Assembly (NCBI GenBank): GCA_947471565.1
Contig: CANIVT010000001.1
Location: forward strand, 258,612 to 322,611
From: Spartobacteria bacterium
GTDB taxonomy: Bacteria; Verrucomicrobiota; Verrucomicrobiia; Chthoniobacterales; UBA6821
Reading direction: 5' to 3'
DNA length: 64,000 nt
Shown here piece by piece: positions 38,016 through 47,336 of this stretch. How positions within the stretch are numbered: the first letter of the stretch is position 1; each line of letters opens with the position of its first letter. The notes under the pieces were generated by a model that made no database searches, was not told the DNA's origin, and saw nothing but the letters and a program-made list of their open reading frames with translations. The translations under genes were made by a program, and so were the position numbers.

Positions 38016-39269
38016 TTAGATCCTCTCCCTCAACTTTTCCGCACTGAGTTCACCTTCCCAGCGGCTGATAGCAACGGTTGCGACGGCGTTGCCAATGAAA
38101 TTGGTGACGGCACGGCCGACGCTCATGAAGTGGTCGATGCCGACGATGAGTCCGAGGGAGGCGATAGGAATCGACGGGATTGCTTCGAGGGTGGCCGCCA
38201 GCACAATGAAACCCGATCCCGCCACACCGGTTGCTCCCTGCGAGGTGATGATTGCCACGATCAGAAGGCCAAGTTGCTGGGAGAGATCCATGGGCGTTCC
38301 TGTGGCCTGGGCAAGGAACACGACGGCCATCGTCATATAGATGTTGGTTCCATCAAGGTTGAAGCTGTACCCCGTCGGGATAACCAGCCCCACTGTGGAT
38401 TCACGGCAGCCGAGCCGCTCCAGTTTCTCCATCACTCCGGGCATAGCGGTTTCCGAGGAGCTCGTACCAAGCACCAGAAGGAGTTCCTCCCGGAGGTAGT
38501 AGAGTAAAGCCCAGATTCCCGCTCCGCAGAACCTTAGGATACCGCCCAACACCAGCATCACAAACAGGATAGCCGTTCCATAGAAGCAAAGGATCAGCTT
38601 CAAAAGTCCGAACAGGGCTCCCGTCCCGTGGCTAGCCGCCATGAAGGCCATCGCGCCAAAGACTCCAAAGGGTGCAAAACGGACAATCAAACCAAGCATC
38701 GCGAAGAGAAGAGCGGAGATCCCCCTGATCACGTGCAGGATCTGCCGTCCGCCGTGGGGCAAGCGAGGTATGGCGAGTGCCGCAATCAGTGAAACAACAA
38801 GGATCTGGAGAAGGTTCGGGGAGATAAAGGCCCCGACAAGCGAGTCGGGAATAGACTCGCGAAGCATCCCGAGCAAGTTAGCCGGATGGAAGGGAGGCGA
38901 TACACTCTGGGCAATGGGCTCCGCATGGCCGTGAAACCCCGCACCTGGCTTGACAAGGTTGACCATCACGAGGCCGAGGAGGAGTGCGATGTTGGAAACG
39001 CTCTCGAAATAGAAGGCAGTCTTGAGCCCAAGTCGTCCCAACTTCCGCAGATCACCCATGGAAGCCATGCCGTGCACCAGGGTACAGAAAATGATCGGGG
39101 CGATCATCATCCGCACCATCGCAATGAAGGTGTCACCCAGAGGCTTCAGGGAGCCCCCAAAGCGGGGGAAGAGCAGGCCGGTTGAGATCCCCAAAACCAT
39201 TCCTGCAACGACTTGCACATACAGCCTCCCATACCACGGGGTGCAGGGCGAAGCGGGGGAAGGCTTCAT
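38016..39269 (-). CDS. Dicarboxylate/amino acid:cation symporter (DctA/GltP family)
   Basis: This 417-residue inner-membrane symporter has about eight membrane segments and two re-entrant loops. It carries the family motifs TSSSETAMP, GYSFNLDGTNIYMTMA and SQGATGVAGSGFIVLAATL, which match C4-dicarboxylate carriers of the DctA type. Substrates are probably succinate, fumarate or malate, with aspartate or glutamate as alternatives. It is convergent with the esterase gene; the 63-base gap shows no clear terminator. The 203-base gap upstream holds no gene. Confidence 0.92.
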   Translation of the reverse strand: MKPSPASPCTPWYGRLYVQVVAGMVLGISTGLLFPRFGGSLKPLGDTFIAMVRMMIAPIIFCTLVHGMASMGDLRKLGRLGLKTAFYFESVSNIALLLGLVMVNLVKPGAGFHGHAEPIAQSVSPPFHPANLLGMLRESIPDSLVGAFISPNLLQILVVSLIAALAIPRLPHGGRQILHVIRGISALLFAMLGLIVRFAPFGVFGAMAFMAASHGTGALFGLLKLILCFYGTAILFVMLVLGGILRFCGAGIWALLYYLREELLLVLGTSSSETAMPGVMEKLERLGCRESTVGLVIPTGYSFNLDGTNIYMTMAVVFLAQATGTPMDLSQQLGLLIVAIITSQGATGVAGSGFIVLAATLEAIPSIPIASLGLIVGIDHFMSVGRAVTNFIGNAVATVAISRWEGELSAEKLRERI

Positions 39270-39460
39270 GCTGTCATTAGCATACAGCCGAATTCATTCT
39301 AGGGCAGGCCTTTTTGATCCCTCGCTCCAAGGACCCGCTGATGAAATCCAAACATGAACACTGAATGGCAGTCGCTGAGGTTTGAAGACGCGAGAACATG
39401 CTTGCAGTCATGACACTTTTGACTGGTGGGTAAGAAAGCTAGGGAGAGCCACCTCGGAAC

Positions 39461-39490
39461 CCTTTTAACACTTTAACTCTTCGACTTTTC
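39461..39490. repeat. Single arm of the GTTARAAN octamer family
   Basis: CTTTTAACACTTTAACTC and CGACTTTTCC form a degenerate octamer arm that overlaps the stop of the TIGR03790 gene (stop at 39473-39475 on the minus strand). No clear partner arm is seen to the left, although GTAAGAAAGC at 39430 is a weak candidate. Confidence 0.5.
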
Positions 39491-41044
39491 CACTGCCGGT
39501 TTGATCGGATCGAGTCGTGAGATCCAGGCGAGAAGAAGCCCCCTCTGGGCGGAGCTGTTGAATCGGATCAGACCCTGGCGCAACAGGGCGGCACCTTTGT
39601 CCGCACTTCCTTCCTTTTCCAAGCATCGGGACGTTTCCAGGAGCAGGCGGAACTGGACAACTTGTTGTTTTGAAAGTTCCGAGGCCCTGCGGAACGAGGC
39701 TTCGGCATCCGTCAGCTTTCCCTCGTCCATCTGGGCATTACCAAGAGCTTCCAGATAGAGGCTTTGTCCACCCTGCTCCGCCCTCGCCTTCAGGTCGTCC
39801 GCCGCATCGAGGACATTCCCACCGTGGGCCAGCACGATGCGCCGGTAGTCGGTCCAAACACTCTTGCTGGGCGAGGTGCTATCCTCCGAGACAAAGCAGG
39901 CGTAGGGCCGGTAGAGGGGATCCCCGACAAGGATGCTCATCCAGGAAAGAACCGGCTGGGCTGCGTAGTAGCTCTCGGCAAGGTTGGCGCCGGAGAGAAG
40001 CGTCGACGCCATGGTGCCGAAGTCGGTTGTGAAGGCCAGAAAGGGCTCGTAGACATTCCCGACGGAGGCCGAGGCTCCGTGCAGAATCAGGGGACCCGCC
40101 CATCCCTTGTTCGGTTCATGCAGTGTCGTGGCACTGAAGGAGTGGAGATGAGCGGCCACGGCACCCGGGACAAACCGGAAGAAAGGATCGGCAAACGGTC
40201 CGTCGATGCTTTCGGCATACCAGCCGTAGTAGGCGGCGGCATCGGTGATAGGGAAGCCCGTCTGGTAAGTGTCCGGCAAGTCATCGGTGATGACCGGAAT
40301 TCCATAACGCCGCATCGCCGCTCCGGCTGACTTGATCCATCGATCCCCTTGCACATATCCGGCGTCGGAGATCGAGCGCAGGTCGATGTAACCCCAGCCC
40401 CAAAGGCCCTCCTTCTCGGCCTGGATGCCGTTGAGGACCATGGTTTTCACGGCATCGACCGTAGGAGCGTCGAGTCTTCCCACAAAAAGCAGCGAGGGGG
40501 GCGGCTGGGGATTGAAAACGGAGCGGGCCGCATTGTTGCAGACGGGGTTGTTCAGGACACCAGAGATCTGCGGGGTGAAGAGGCCCAGCACGGAGAGTTC
40601 GGAATCGACCGAGGCGGCGTTGCAACTTCCCACCGGCGCCGGCTGGATCTTCGCATCGCCGGGATAGTCGCCGCATTCCTTGATCTTGAGCGGAATCCCC
40701 CGGATCAGGGCCACATAGCGGACCGAGGAGGCCACGATGATGGGACGATTCATCATGTCCCGGGTAACGCTCCAGTATCCCTTGGAAACAAAAAGATCCC
40801 TGAGCGGCCCCGCCAGCGTTAAGTCGTAATCAGAACGGGTGATCTCCTCGTTGGTGGAAGTCAGCAGGGGAATCTGGTGGGATGGGTCGATTCCCCTCGC
40901 CTTGCAATAAAAGTCCGCGAGCCCCTTCCCGTCGGGGCTGTTCACGTTGTAGACCACCACGGTGGAGGCGCATTCCTCGGGAGTAGCCGCATGAAGCGCC
41001 ACAGAGGCAAGGGCGCCGATCAGCAGGAAGGGAAGTCGTTTCAT
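39473..41044 (-). CDS. TIGR03790 family secreted protein with C-terminal TPR-like part
   Basis: A 523-residue protein with a signal peptide (MKRLPFLLIGALASVALHA). The long N-terminal domain matches the TIGR03790 family, whose members often occur in PVC and acidobacterial genomes with no known activity. Marks seen are VVVYNVNSPDGKGLADFYCKARGI near the start and YVALIRGIPLKIKECGDYPGDAKI. The last 90 residues are helical, in TPR style (LEALGNAQMDEGKLTDAEASFRRASELSKQQVVQFRLLLETSRCLEKEG). Four-base overlap with the MBL-fold gene upstream suggests a shared role. Confidence 0.8.
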   Translation of the reverse strand: MKRLPFLLIGALASVALHAATPEECASTVVVYNVNSPDGKGLADFYCKARGIDPSHQIPLLTSTNEEITRSDYDLTLAGPLRDLFVSKGYWSVTRDMMNRPIIVASSVRYVALIRGIPLKIKECGDYPGDAKIQPAPVGSCNAASVDSELSVLGLFTPQISGVLNNPVCNNAARSVFNPQPPPSLLFVGRLDAPTVDAVKTMVLNGIQAEKEGLWGWGYIDLRSISDAGYVQGDRWIKSAGAAMRRYGIPVITDDLPDTYQTGFPITDAAAYYGWYAESIDGPFADPFFRFVPGAVAAHLHSFSATTLHEPNKGWAGPLILHGASASVGNVYEPFLAFTTDFGTMASTLLSGANLAESYYAAQPVLSWMSILVGDPLYRPYACFVSEDSTSPSKSVWTDYRRIVLAHGGNVLDAADDLKARAEQGGQSLYLEALGNAQMDEGKLTDAEASFRRASELSKQQVVQFRLLLETSRCLEKEGSADKGAALLRQGLIRFNSSAQRGLLLAWISRLDPIKPAVEKSKS

Positions 41045-41835
41045 CGGGAAGCTCCTGCAGTCACATGGAGGCCGTCATGGGCCACATGGCGGGAGGTGGG
41101 CAGTGCCGCCTCCAAGGCCGCATGGGAAACATCGTGACAGAGATGGGTGAAGTAGGAAACACCCGGAGCGATCACCTCAGCCGCCTCCAGGGCCTGATCG
41201 ATCGTCATGTGGGTGGGATGCGGCCGTTCCCTCAGTGCGTCCAGAACGAGGACCTCGACTCCACGGGCCGCCTCGACGGCCTCCGGAGGCACCTCGGCGC
41301 AGTCGGTGAAATAGGCCAGCAGTTTGCGGCCCCCGCGGAGGAAGACATAGCCGGTCGTGGTGAATTTCCCATGGGGAAGGTCGACCGGGATGATCTCGGT
41401 CTCTCCAAGGCGGAACGGGCCGTTGATCACCTCGGGGGCGAGGCGCAGGTAATTCTTCCAGGGCTGCGGCTCGTCAAAGGCGTAGCGGAAGGTATTCCGG
41501 AGGCCCTCCATCGTGGCAACCGAGGCAAAGACGGGCATCTTCAGATCCTGGATCTCACAGAAGCGCCTCACGTCATCGAACCCCATGATGTGATCCGTAT
41601 GGGGATGGGTGAACAGGGCCGCATCCAGACGGGAGACCCCTTCCCTAAGGCACTGGACACGGAAATCGGGGGAGGTATCGATGACGAAGTGGAGATCGGG
41701 GGCCTTCACCAGAAGGGAGGTCCGGGTCCGGTGATCGCGTGGGTCGGTCGACCTGCAGACCGGGCAATCGCACCCGATGACCGGGATGCCGTGGGAGGTC
41801 CCGGTTCCGAGAAAGGTGAGATCGAGCGACGGCAT
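41041..41835 (-). CDS. MBL-fold metallohydrolase, PhnP/lipoate-associated type
   Basis: A 264-residue metallo-beta-lactamase-fold hydrolase with the zinc motif THPHTDHIMGFDD and an N-terminal Cys pair (GCDCPVCRSTDPRD), which is the PhnP-type mark. PhnP acts on cyclic ribose phosphates in phosphonate breakdown, but no other phn gene is here. Other members of this group hydrolyse cyclic nucleotides. So I leave the symbol blank. It overlaps the TIGR03790 start by four bases and is divergent from recN with a 39-base gap. Confidence 0.88.
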   Translation of the reverse strand: MPSLDLTFLGTGTSHGIPVIGCDCPVCRSTDPRDHRTRTSLLVKAPDLHFVIDTSPDFRVQCLREGVSRLDAALFTHPHTDHIMGFDDVRRFCEIQDLKMPVFASVATMEGLRNTFRYAFDEPQPWKNYLRLAPEVINGPFRLGETEIIPVDLPHGKFTTTGYVFLRGGRKLLAYFTDCAEVPPEAVEAARGVEVLVLDALRERPHPTHMTIDQALEAAEVIAPGVSYFTHLCHDVSHAALEAALPTSRHVAHDGLHVTAGASR

Positions 41836-41874
41836 GGCTTTTCCGAGAGGACCAAGGCTGTCATACTCCGCACC

Positions 41875-43572
41875 ATGCCGGCAATGCTCCGATCCCTGCG
41901 CATTCGCAATCTAGCCCTCGTCGAGGTGCTGGAATGGGAACTTTCGCCCGGATTCACCGCCGTGACGGGCGAGACCGGCGCCGGGAAATCGGTGATCTTG
42001 GGAGCGCTGAAGTTCCTGCTCGGGGAACGAGCTGACCGCGGCGTCGTCCGTGCCGGTGCCGCAACTGCCGGGATCGAGGCGGTCTTCACACTGGATGACA
42101 CCGCTTCGATCGACGCCCTGCTGGAGGAATCGGGAGTGGATCCCTGCCAGGACGGGGAACTGATCCTTAAAAGAACGATTGCGGCCGAGGGGAACGGACG
42201 GCAATTCGTGAATGGCAGTGCCTGCAATCTCTCCGTCCTGAAGGATCTCGGCACGCACCTTGTCGATCTTCACGGCCCGCACGATCACCAATCGCTTTTC
42301 TCCAGACCGGAGCAGACCCTCCTTCTTGACCGCTTCTCAGAGGCCCTATCCGAGCGAGAGGAGTACCTCTCGCGCCGCACTGAGGTCGCCAAGGCACACC
42401 GGGAGTTGGAGGAACTGCTCTCCACGAGTGGCGGTGAGGAGCGGGAGAACAGACTCCGCGAGGAAGTCGCGGAAATCCAATCCGCCAATCTGAGCGAAGG
42501 TGAGGAAGAGACCCTGCAATCCCGATACCGGGCCGCAAGCGATGGTTGTCGCTTGATCGAACTCGCAGCCGCCGGGGTGGCACGACTCGAGGATGAGGAG
42601 CATGGGGTTCAGACGGGCATCGCCGAGACGGCAAGATTGCTCAAGGACCTCGGCCGACTCGATGAGCGGGCCCAACCCTATCTCGATCGTCTGGAGAAGA
42701 TCTCCGCCGATCTCGATGCCCTGATCTCGGACCTTCGCGATCACGCCGAAGCGATCGAACTCGACGCCTCCGAACTCCGGAATCTCGAGGAACGCGTCAA
42801 CCTCCTGGCCACCCTGAGGAGAAAATACGGCCCCTCCCTCTCCGAGGTCATCTCCAGAGGCGAACGCTCCGCGCTTGAACTCCAGCGGCTTTCCAGTCTC
42901 TCGGAGGAGACGGAGAAGGCCCGGGCAAAGGTCGAGAAGGCCAAGGAACTCCTCGGGACAGCGGCTGCCGCTCTCGGAGCAAAAAGGAGAAAAGGAGTCA
43001 AAAAACTCTCCTCGCAGGTAGCAGGGGAACTTTCTGATCTCGGATTCCGTCAGGCAGGGTTTGAAATCTCGCTGGAAGAACTGCCTGAACCGGGACCCGA
43101 TGGGGCAGAGATCGCCGAGTTTCTTTTCTCCCCCAACCCCGGCGAACCTTCTCGCCCCCTGCGCTCCATCGCCTCAAGCGGAGAAATTTCCCGCGTCATG
43201 CTGGCGCTCAAGACGGCACTGGCGGGCCAGGACAAGATCCCGCTGCTGGTTTTCGACGAGATCGACGCGAATGTCGGCGGTGAGATCGCGACTCGAGTGG
43301 CGGTGAAGATGGCCGAACTCGGCAGGGGTCATCAGGTCCTGTGCATCACCCATCTGCCGCAGGTGGCCGCCTCTGCATCGGCCCAGTTCCTTGTCAGCAA
43401 GGAGATCAGGAATTCGCGCACTGAGACCACGCTCCTCCCTGTCGAGGGTGAGGCCCGTGTTGCCGAGATCGCCCGGATGCTCGGCGGGGCAACCGACTCG
43501 GCCCTTGCGCATGCCAAGACCCTCCTCTTGGGAGGTACACCGGCCAAGACGCCCAAGCGCCCGCAGTCCTGA
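41875..43572 (+). CDS. recN: DNA repair protein RecN
   Basis: RecN is an SMC-like ATPase that helps repair double-strand breaks by tethering DNA. The product is 565 residues from ATG 41875 (or 562 from 41884, which starts MLRSLRIRNLALVE). Walker A is GETGAGKS near residue 34. A coiled-coil middle section (about 140-400) holds many Glu/Arg/Leu heptads. The C-terminal half has SSGEISRVMLALKTAL (signature) and LLVFDEIDANVGGEIA (Walker B), then ITHLPQVAASA. The frame is open upstream to 41065, but that part is antisense to the MBL gene and not RecN. Confidence 0.95.
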   Translation: MPAMLRSLRIRNLALVEVLEWELSPGFTAVTGETGAGKSVILGALKFLLGERADRGVVRAGAATAGIEAVFTLDDTASIDALLEESGVDPCQDGELILKRTIAAEGNGRQFVNGSACNLSVLKDLGTHLVDLHGPHDHQSLFSRPEQTLLLDRFSEALSEREEYLSRRTEVAKAHRELEELLSTSGGEERENRLREEVAEIQSANLSEGEEETLQSRYRAASDGCRLIELAAAGVARLEDEEHGVQTGIAETARLLKDLGRLDERAQPYLDRLEKISADLDALISDLRDHAEAIELDASELRNLEERVNLLATLRRKYGPSLSEVISRGERSALELQRLSSLSEETEKARAKVEKAKELLGTAAAALGAKRRKGVKKLSSQVAGELSDLGFRQAGFEISLEELPEPGPDGAEIAEFLFSPNPGEPSRPLRSIASSGEISRVMLALKTALAGQDKIPLLVFDEIDANVGGEIATRVAVKMAELGRGHQVLCITHLPQVAASASAQFLVSKEIRNSRTETTLLPVEGEARVAEIARMLGGATDSALAHAKTLLLGGTPAKTPKRPQS

Positions 43573-43578
43573 CCACAG

Positions 43579-44772
43579 ATGGCGATCTATTTCCTTAAGG
43601 GAGATCAGCAGCTGGGAGATCAGCATCTCCCTGAAAAAAAATCCGTCGCCGTCTCGGAAGAGAAACCATGGCAAGTCGCGCGGGCTTGCGTCCTGATCGC
43701 GGGAATGCTCGCCATCGTGCTGGCTACCACGATCGAGGCCACGGGGTTCTTGCGACCTTGGGAAAGCCACCTTCCCAATCTGATTGGGATCCCCTCCCCA
43801 GTTCAGGACCAGACTGTGTTTCTCTCCCTAGGTAACGGCACAGAGGAAGGATCCGATTCCATGGATGTGGCTCTGGTCCTCCGCGGACTTTCCATGCTGC
43901 ATCCCGCCCTGATTCTGCTCGCCACGGAGCATCCGGCATCTGGTGAGACGGCCCAGCTGCTCCAAGGAGTGAAGGACCAACTCCGTGAAAAAGGAATCCC
44001 TCTCAGCGAGGCCTTTTCACCTTCATCGGAAAGACTCTGGCATCCGGTTCCGGTCTGCCGCTATCTCCTTCCAGGCTCCGCCGACCGGAAAGAATCGCTC
44101 CCATCCGTTGTCGGATCCGCGCCTGCGGAGGGAATATCCCGTGTTCTTGCTTCCACCTCCCAGGATCCCGAAATCCTTCCCCTGCTCTCAGCCACCGCCT
44201 CGGGGGAAATCGCCGGATCGCTCTGGTGGGAAGGACTATTGAAAGGGCAGCCGAATGCCCCGGTCTGGCTGCTGGGAGATCATCTGCTGCTACTCCCTAA
44301 CCATGCGGCCCTGCCATTTGTCCGGGGCGGTGTCCTTGTTCCGCACGACCTTGCCATTCCACGATCCGTCACGAGTGATGATTTTCTCCTCAAGATGGAG
44401 GAACGGGAACGGGGGAGTCTGAGTCCCGATTTCGATTCCCTCTGGGATCGTACGATCGTGGTGGTCGGCCCACCCTCTCTGCTACCGATGACCTCAGCGC
44501 TGGCCTCGCTGCGCGAGATGACGCCACTCGGATCCCTAACTCTGGCTACTCAGACAGGCATCATGATGCTCTTGGCCATCATCGTTCTTGCCGTCTTTTC
44601 CCTGCGGCGACGTGAATCATTACTCCTGACAGCAGCGCTCCTGATCGGTGGTTGCGTGGTGTGCTGGTGGTGCCTGCGGCAGGGAATTCTTCCACCCGTC
44701 ATCCCTTGGTGTGTGGCGCTGGTCGTTTCAGTTACCGGCGTCCTGATCAAGCAGCGCTCGATCATCCTCTAA
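43579..44772 (+). CDS. Membrane protein of unknown function, CHASE2-like layout
   Basis: The 397-residue protein has one membrane helix near residues 35-55 (ACVLIAGMLAIVLATTIEA), a periplasmic stretch of about 260 residues, and three helices at the C terminus (from about 320). The order of one helix, a large domain and a three-helix bundle resembles CHASE2 sensor parts, but no output domain follows and identity to CHASE2 is uncertain. It starts six bases after recN. DUF885 is convergent 13 bases downstream. I do not recognise a family. Confidence 0.55.
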   Translation: MAIYFLKGDQQLGDQHLPEKKSVAVSEEKPWQVARACVLIAGMLAIVLATTIEATGFLRPWESHLPNLIGIPSPVQDQTVFLSLGNGTEEGSDSMDVALVLRGLSMLHPALILLATEHPASGETAQLLQGVKDQLREKGIPLSEAFSPSSERLWHPVPVCRYLLPGSADRKESLPSVVGSAPAEGISRVLASTSQDPEILPLLSATASGEIAGSLWWEGLLKGQPNAPVWLLGDHLLLLPNHAALPFVRGGVLVPHDLAIPRSVTSDDFLLKMEERERGSLSPDFDSLWDRTIVVVGPPSLLPMTSALASLREMTPLGSLTLATQTGIMMLLAIIVLAVFSLRRRESLLLTAALLIGGCVVCWWCLRQGILPPVIPWCVALVVSVTGVLIKQRSIIL

Positions 44773-44784
44773 GGAATTGGAACC

Positions 44785-46395
44785 TCAGCGGTCGGCTGCC
44801 TGCTCGATCCAGGCCCAGGGAACGGCCCCGTGGGAAAGGATCCAGTCATGGAATCTGCGGAGAGACCATCCGTCACGGTCGACCAGACGTTCCTTGACCC
44901 GCTCCAACTCGAGGCGTCCCAAAAGATAACTCATCGGGACCGTCGGTTGGGAGGTGTACCAGTTCACATCCGCACGGGCACGGGCAGGTGTGAAGCCGAC
45001 CCCCTCGACCAGCATCCGTGCGGCCGAGGCATGAGTAAGCTTTCCGGAATGGAGGCCACAGTCGATGACAATGCGGTGGGCACGCCAAAGTGCATCGTGG
45101 AGCTGCTGGAGGCGTGCATGGGAGCCTTTGACCCAACCTTTCTCCACGGCGAGCTTCTCACACCACATCGTCCATCCCTCGTAAAAGATGGCATGGGAGC
45201 AGAGCCGGCGGATCCGGCTGGGCAGACGATTCTGAACGGCGAACTGCAAATGATGGCCGGGGTATCCCTCATGAGCACTGGTCAACTCGAGTCCGAAATG
45301 CTGGCGCGCCTCGCGCAGGGCATCCACAGGATCCTTTTTGGTGGCCCCGAGGTCATTCACCCAGAAGATCCCTTTCTGCCGCTTCTCAAAGGGTCCCGAG
45401 GCACTGTAGGCGGCGGTCGGGAAGTGTTCCCTCATGAAGTCTGGTACCGGTGTCACCTCGAGAGATTCCCCCTCGGGAAGAGGGAAAAGTCCGCTGCGGA
45501 TCACCCTATCGCGCCAGGTAAGGGAGGAGCGGCGGTAGAGTTCCAGAAGCGGCGCCTCGGGAACCCATGAGTCCCGCATCCGGGTCAGGATCACGTCGGC
45601 GCTACCCCGTCCATGCTTGGCCGCCTCGCGCGCTATCTCCTTGCGGAGCGAGGCGATCAGACGCCATCCCTCGGCCTCGATCTCGGGTAGACTCCAATCG
45701 AGTCCGGTCCTTTCACGGACCAACCACTCAAAATGTTCGCGCCCAAGCGAAAAGCCGTTGGACTTGCCGGGGCGTTTGGCCGAAATGACCTTGGCATAGC
45801 GATCAAAGGCGGCCGAGGCAGCGGAAACAAGGCGGCGTGTTTTCTCCGGGTGCGGGGAAAGAGTGCCCAGCGTCTCACCCAAACTGACGACAAACTCACC
45901 AGCGCCCTTGCAGGAATGAACGGCAAGACGGGTCCAGAGCGGGACGGGATGCCTGACAGCGGCTCCACCAGCAGCCAGAAAGCCCGTGATCGCGGCAAGG
46001 CGTGACTCGATCGCAGGCAAAGCCTTGCGAAGGTTTTTGGAATGGCGGATGACCAGTTCAAACACCGCGCCGACGGCCCCGTCACAGCACTCCTGCGGAT
46101 TGGTCCGCCAGCGCTCCAGATCGCGGGACTGGAACAACTCCGTGCGCAGCAGGGAGAGGAAGCAGCGGCGATCGAGCCAGTCATCACCCTTGAGATCAGA
46201 GGCAGGAAGTTTCTCGACATCACCGAGGAGCTCCTCAAGAAAGCGATTCCGATCCAGGCGCGTCGACTCGTCGCTTCCGGAGAGTCCCGGTTCGTCTCGG
46301 TGAAAACCAACCGCACTCCCCCACTGGGGAAAATCGGAACAGGTGCGGCGGATATAGCGCTCGCCGAGGGAACGGAGACGATCAGCCGTGGTCAT
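44785..46395 (-). CDS. DUF885 family metallopeptidase-like protein
   Basis: The 536-residue protein belongs to DUF885 (PF05960). The conserved HExxPGHHLQ motif is present as HEGYPGHHLQ, followed later by FYEGWTMWCEKLA, the typical zinc-binding arrangement. Members are thought to be peptidases, but substrates are unknown. It overlaps the secreted protein gene upstream by four bases. No signal peptide is seen, so it is probably cytosolic. Confidence 0.85.
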   Translation of the reverse strand: MTTADRLRSLGERYIRRTCSDFPQWGSAVGFHRDEPGLSGSDESTRLDRNRFLEELLGDVEKLPASDLKGDDWLDRRCFLSLLRTELFQSRDLERWRTNPQECCDGAVGAVFELVIRHSKNLRKALPAIESRLAAITGFLAAGGAAVRHPVPLWTRLAVHSCKGAGEFVVSLGETLGTLSPHPEKTRRLVSAASAAFDRYAKVISAKRPGKSNGFSLGREHFEWLVRERTGLDWSLPEIEAEGWRLIASLRKEIAREAAKHGRGSADVILTRMRDSWVPEAPLLELYRRSSLTWRDRVIRSGLFPLPEGESLEVTPVPDFMREHFPTAAYSASGPFEKRQKGIFWVNDLGATKKDPVDALREARQHFGLELTSAHEGYPGHHLQFAVQNRLPSRIRRLCSHAIFYEGWTMWCEKLAVEKGWVKGSHARLQQLHDALWRAHRIVIDCGLHSGKLTHASAARMLVEGVGFTPARARADVNWYTSQPTVPMSYLLGRLELERVKERLVDRDGWSLRRFHDWILSHGAVPWAWIEQAADR

Positions 46396-47246
46396 CGCGC
46401 GGGGACCGATCGAATCTCCAACTGCCGGGCAAGTGCGGTGGACATCGCCTCGTCGGCCAGATCACGCATCCGTTCCACCTCACCCTGCGTGGGGGGATGA
46501 CCGGTTGAGGCCAACGCGCGGATCGCCTTGAGATTGGCGGAGATCGAGATGACGGCGGGGCGTTTCTTCATGGAGGGGCTGAGGCAGTCCATCCGGGCGA
46601 TGAAGTAGTCCAAGAGTGCCGGACGGACGAGGGCCGCTGCCTTGGCCTCGGTGTAATGATCAGCGGTCACGTGGGAGGCCAGTTGAAAACCGCGAAGCCA
46701 TCCCCCGAGACTGATCAGATCCGCCAGTTCGCCATCCTTCAGGGCGAGCATCGATTCCTCGATATCTTCCTGTGTGGCATTGAGCTCTTCGCGCAGCCCC
46801 TGCCAGTCGTTCCTCTCACTGAGTTGGAAAAGACTCCTACTGCGGGCGGTGAGGCGCTGGCCAGCGGAGAGGGTATTGGCCTCCCGGATCAGGGCCCTCC
46901 CGGTGTCGAGGACGAGCTGTTTCTGACGGGCAATGGTGGCGACGAAGCCGTTGGCAACCAAAGCCCCGAACTGGATGGCCGTCTGGAAACGGTCCGGATA
47001 GCTCTTCTTCAAATCAAAGGAACGGACCATTCCGAGAGGAGGCGGCTGGAAGAGTTCTAGATCGGTGAACACCTTGCCGACCAGAGGGGTGGTCAGTTCG
47101 TTGACCCCGAGTTCCTCCCGGAAATGCTGCTCCGCACTCTGTCCGACTGTTTCGGACTCCTGGTTGGTCGCCTCCCGGATTTCCGCCCTGAGCAAAAGAG
47201 GCGATAACAGTCCCGCAATCACGATGAGCAGGGAGAAACGTGTCAC
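46392..47246 (-). CDS. Secreted protein of unknown function, coupled to DUF885
   Basis: The 284-residue product starts (GTG at 47246) with a signal peptide MTRFSLLIVIAGLLSPLLLRA. The rest is mainly alpha-helical, with Arg/Glu/Ala-rich segments (LIREANTLSAGQRLTARSRSLFQLSERNDWQGLREELNATQEDIEE) and no recognised motif. Its ATGA overlap with the DUF885 gene suggests they belong to one transcription unit. It is divergent from proA across 90 bases. I cannot name a family. Confidence 0.6.
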   Translation of the reverse strand: MTRFSLLIVIAGLLSPLLLRAEIREATNQESETVGQSAEQHFREELGVNELTTPLVGKVFTDLELFQPPPLGMVRSFDLKKSYPDRFQTAIQFGALVANGFVATIARQKQLVLDTGRALIREANTLSAGQRLTARSRSLFQLSERNDWQGLREELNATQEDIEESMLALKDGELADLISLGGWLRGFQLASHVTADHYTEAKAAALVRPALLDYFIARMDCLSPSMKKRPAVISISANLKAIRALASTGHPPTQGEVERMRDLADEAMSTALARQLEIRSVPAR

Positions 47247-47336
47247 AACTCCCTTTTATCCCCGGAAGGATCTCCTGTCGATGCTCGGCGTGGTTGCCCG
47301 GAGAGGCTCTCTTGTCTAGAAGTAAGGATACATCTC

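Noticed and set aside
41065-41874. Upstream extension of the recN frame
   Set aside because: The extra 270 codons are antisense to the MBL hydrolase, and RecN homology begins only near 41875-41884.
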